Origin: an uncultured Treponema sp.
GTDB lineage: Bacteria; Spirochaetota; Spirochaetia; Treponematales; Treponemataceae
DNA: 7,355 nucleotides
Assembly (NCBI GenBank): GCA_937900125.1
Contig: CALCEK010000207.1
Span: 1 to 7,355, forward strand
Reading direction: 5' to 3'
Part shown: piece by piece, positions 6,778-7,355 of the stretch
How positions within the stretch are numbered: position 1 is the first letter of the stretch
Layout: every line of letters begins with the position of its first letter
Notes under the pieces: generated by a model
What the model saw: only the letters and a program-made list of their open reading frames with translations
What the model was told of the DNA's origin: nothing
Databases searched by the model: none
Translations under genes and position numbers: made by a program

Positions 6778-6791
6778 AGAAAAATCTAAAA
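6774..6791. repeat. AT-rich inverted repeat between the two terminators
   Basis: TTTTAGA (6774-6780) and TCTAAAA (6785-6791) form a perfect 7-bp inverted repeat around AAAA. It shares bases with both neighbouring hairpins, so only one fold could form at a time. By itself it is weak, with one G-C pair. Confidence 0.4.
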
Positions 6792-6811
6792 ATGCGACAT
6801 AATGTGCATTT
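6777..6811 (-). terminator. First terminator of fabF
   Basis: Read on the minus strand, AAATGCACA and TGT-C-GCATTT (6811-6790) form a 9-bp stem with one bulged C and a 3-nt loop. A T-rich stretch, TTTTAGATTTTTC, follows. The stem overlaps the fabF stop codon. It would act before the bidirectional hairpin at 6742-6777. Confidence 0.6.
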
Positions 6812-7355
6812 AGTTGTATTTTTTTAGAATTATGCAAGCATTGTGTCCGCCAAATCCGAGCGAGGCGGAGGCTGCAATTTCTATTGGAGTTTCTAGCCCC
6901 ACTTTTGGCGTGTAGTCAAGGTCGCAACCTGATTCTAGGTCTGGATTTTCAAGATTGATTGTTGGCGGCACAAAGTTGTCATTTATCGCTTTTACAGAAA
7001 AAAGTGCTTCTATTGCACCCGCTGCCCCAATCATGTGACCTGTCATACTTTTTGTGGAAGAAATGTGCAGTTTTTTTGCATAATCGCCAAAAACGGATTT
7101 TAGCATTTTTGTTTCACTTGAATCATTTGCTTGGGTTGAAGTTCCATGCGCATTATAATATTGAATGTCGGAAGGTGAAATTTGCGCTTGGCTAATTGCA
7201 TCTTTTACGGCAAGAGCGGCACCGCTTCCGTCTGAGAGCGGGGCAGTAATGTGATGAGCGTCACAAGATGAACCGTAGCCGATTAATTCTGCGTAAATTT
7301 TTGCGCCACGAGCTTTTGCGTGTTCTAATTCTTCTAGCACCAAAACCGCCGAACC
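6810..7355 (-). CDS. fabF: 3-oxoacyl-ACP synthase II, C-terminal part (cut by window edge)
   Basis: The last 181 aa of a protein usually about 410 aa long; the frame is open to the window edge, so the start and the catalytic Cys lie outside. It condenses malonyl-ACP with a growing acyl-ACP in fatty acid elongation, in the cytosol. Seen, numbered from the edge: LVLEELEHAKARGAKIYAE (5-23), NAHGTST (68-74) with catalytic H70, STKSMTGHMIGAAGA (100-114) with K102 and the second catalytic H107, and the glycine loop GFGGHN (167-172) near the end. The loop just before it reads A-S-L where most KAS II enzymes have N-S-F. FabB-type enzymes share the His motifs, but LVLEE-EHA-RGA with GFGGHN fits FabF better. 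It runs towards the M20 peptidase gene and ends in stacked terminators. Whether acpP or other fab genes lie upstream cannot be seen. Confidence 0.9.
   Translation of the reverse strand, partial: GSAVLVLEELEHAKARGAKIYAELIGYGSSCDAHHITAPLSDGSGAALAVKDAISQAQISPSDIQYYNAHGTSTQANDSSETKMLKSVFGDYAKKLHISSTKSMTGHMIGAAGAIEALFSVKAINDNFVPPTINLENPDLESGCDLDYTPKVGLETPIEIAASASLGFGGHNACIILKKYN

Noticed and set aside
6606..6809. tRNA or small protein gene in the intergenic stretch
   Set aside because: No cloverleaf with a CCA-type acceptor and T arm is seen, and no frame with a ribosome binding site; the pairing is that of a long imperfect stem.
6959..7195. Plus-strand open frame opposite fabF
   Set aside because: It lies over the conserved catalytic part of fabF and gives a low-complexity Leu/His-rich peptide.

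Overview
The window reads as ordinary chromosomal sequence from a moderately AT-rich bacterium (about 40% G+C by eye). A Treponema-like spirochaete is my best guess. It rests on overall resemblance: the small SH3-containing lipoprotein, the codon style, and the nucleoside phosphorylase and M20 peptidase subtypes. No marker gene proves it.

Left part (150-4191, + strand): three closely packed genes that look like one transcription unit. They encode a purine/uridine-type nucleoside phosphorylase, a secreted lipoprotein with a bacterial SH3-like domain and an unrecognised C-terminal half, and a two-domain ABC-F ATPase of the Uup/YdiF type that is expected to act on the ribosome. The gaps are 8 nt from stop to start and again 8 nt. 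No intrinsic terminator follows the ABC-F gene.

Middle (4189-6605, + strand): galE (UDP-glucose 4-epimerase) has its own very good sigma70-type promoter (TTGCAA, 17 bp, TATAAT). A perfect 17-bp palindrome lies 6 bp upstream of the -35 box and overlaps the ABC-F stop codon. After galE come a likely promoter and a strong hairpin with eight Ts, packed into 80 bp directly before the Shine-Dalgarno sequence of an M20 metallopeptidase gene. The hairpin would therefore be both the galE terminator and the very 5' end of the peptidase mRNA.

Right part (6606-7355): a 109-bp non-coding block, richer in G+C, can fold into one long imperfect stem. A cluster of hairpins follows and appears to terminate transcription from both directions. 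Then comes the 3' part of fabF (3-oxoacyl-ACP synthase II) on the minus strand, cut by the window edge.

The genes serve separate housekeeping roles: nucleoside salvage, envelope, translation, sugar nucleotides, peptide turnover and fatty acid synthesis. I see no phage, CRISPR, toxin-antitoxin, transposase or biosynthetic cluster, and no evidence for a new multi-gene system. The points worth a second look are regulatory or structural: the galE palindrome, the promoter-terminator overlap before the peptidase, the foldable intergenic block, and a changed active-site loop in FabF.
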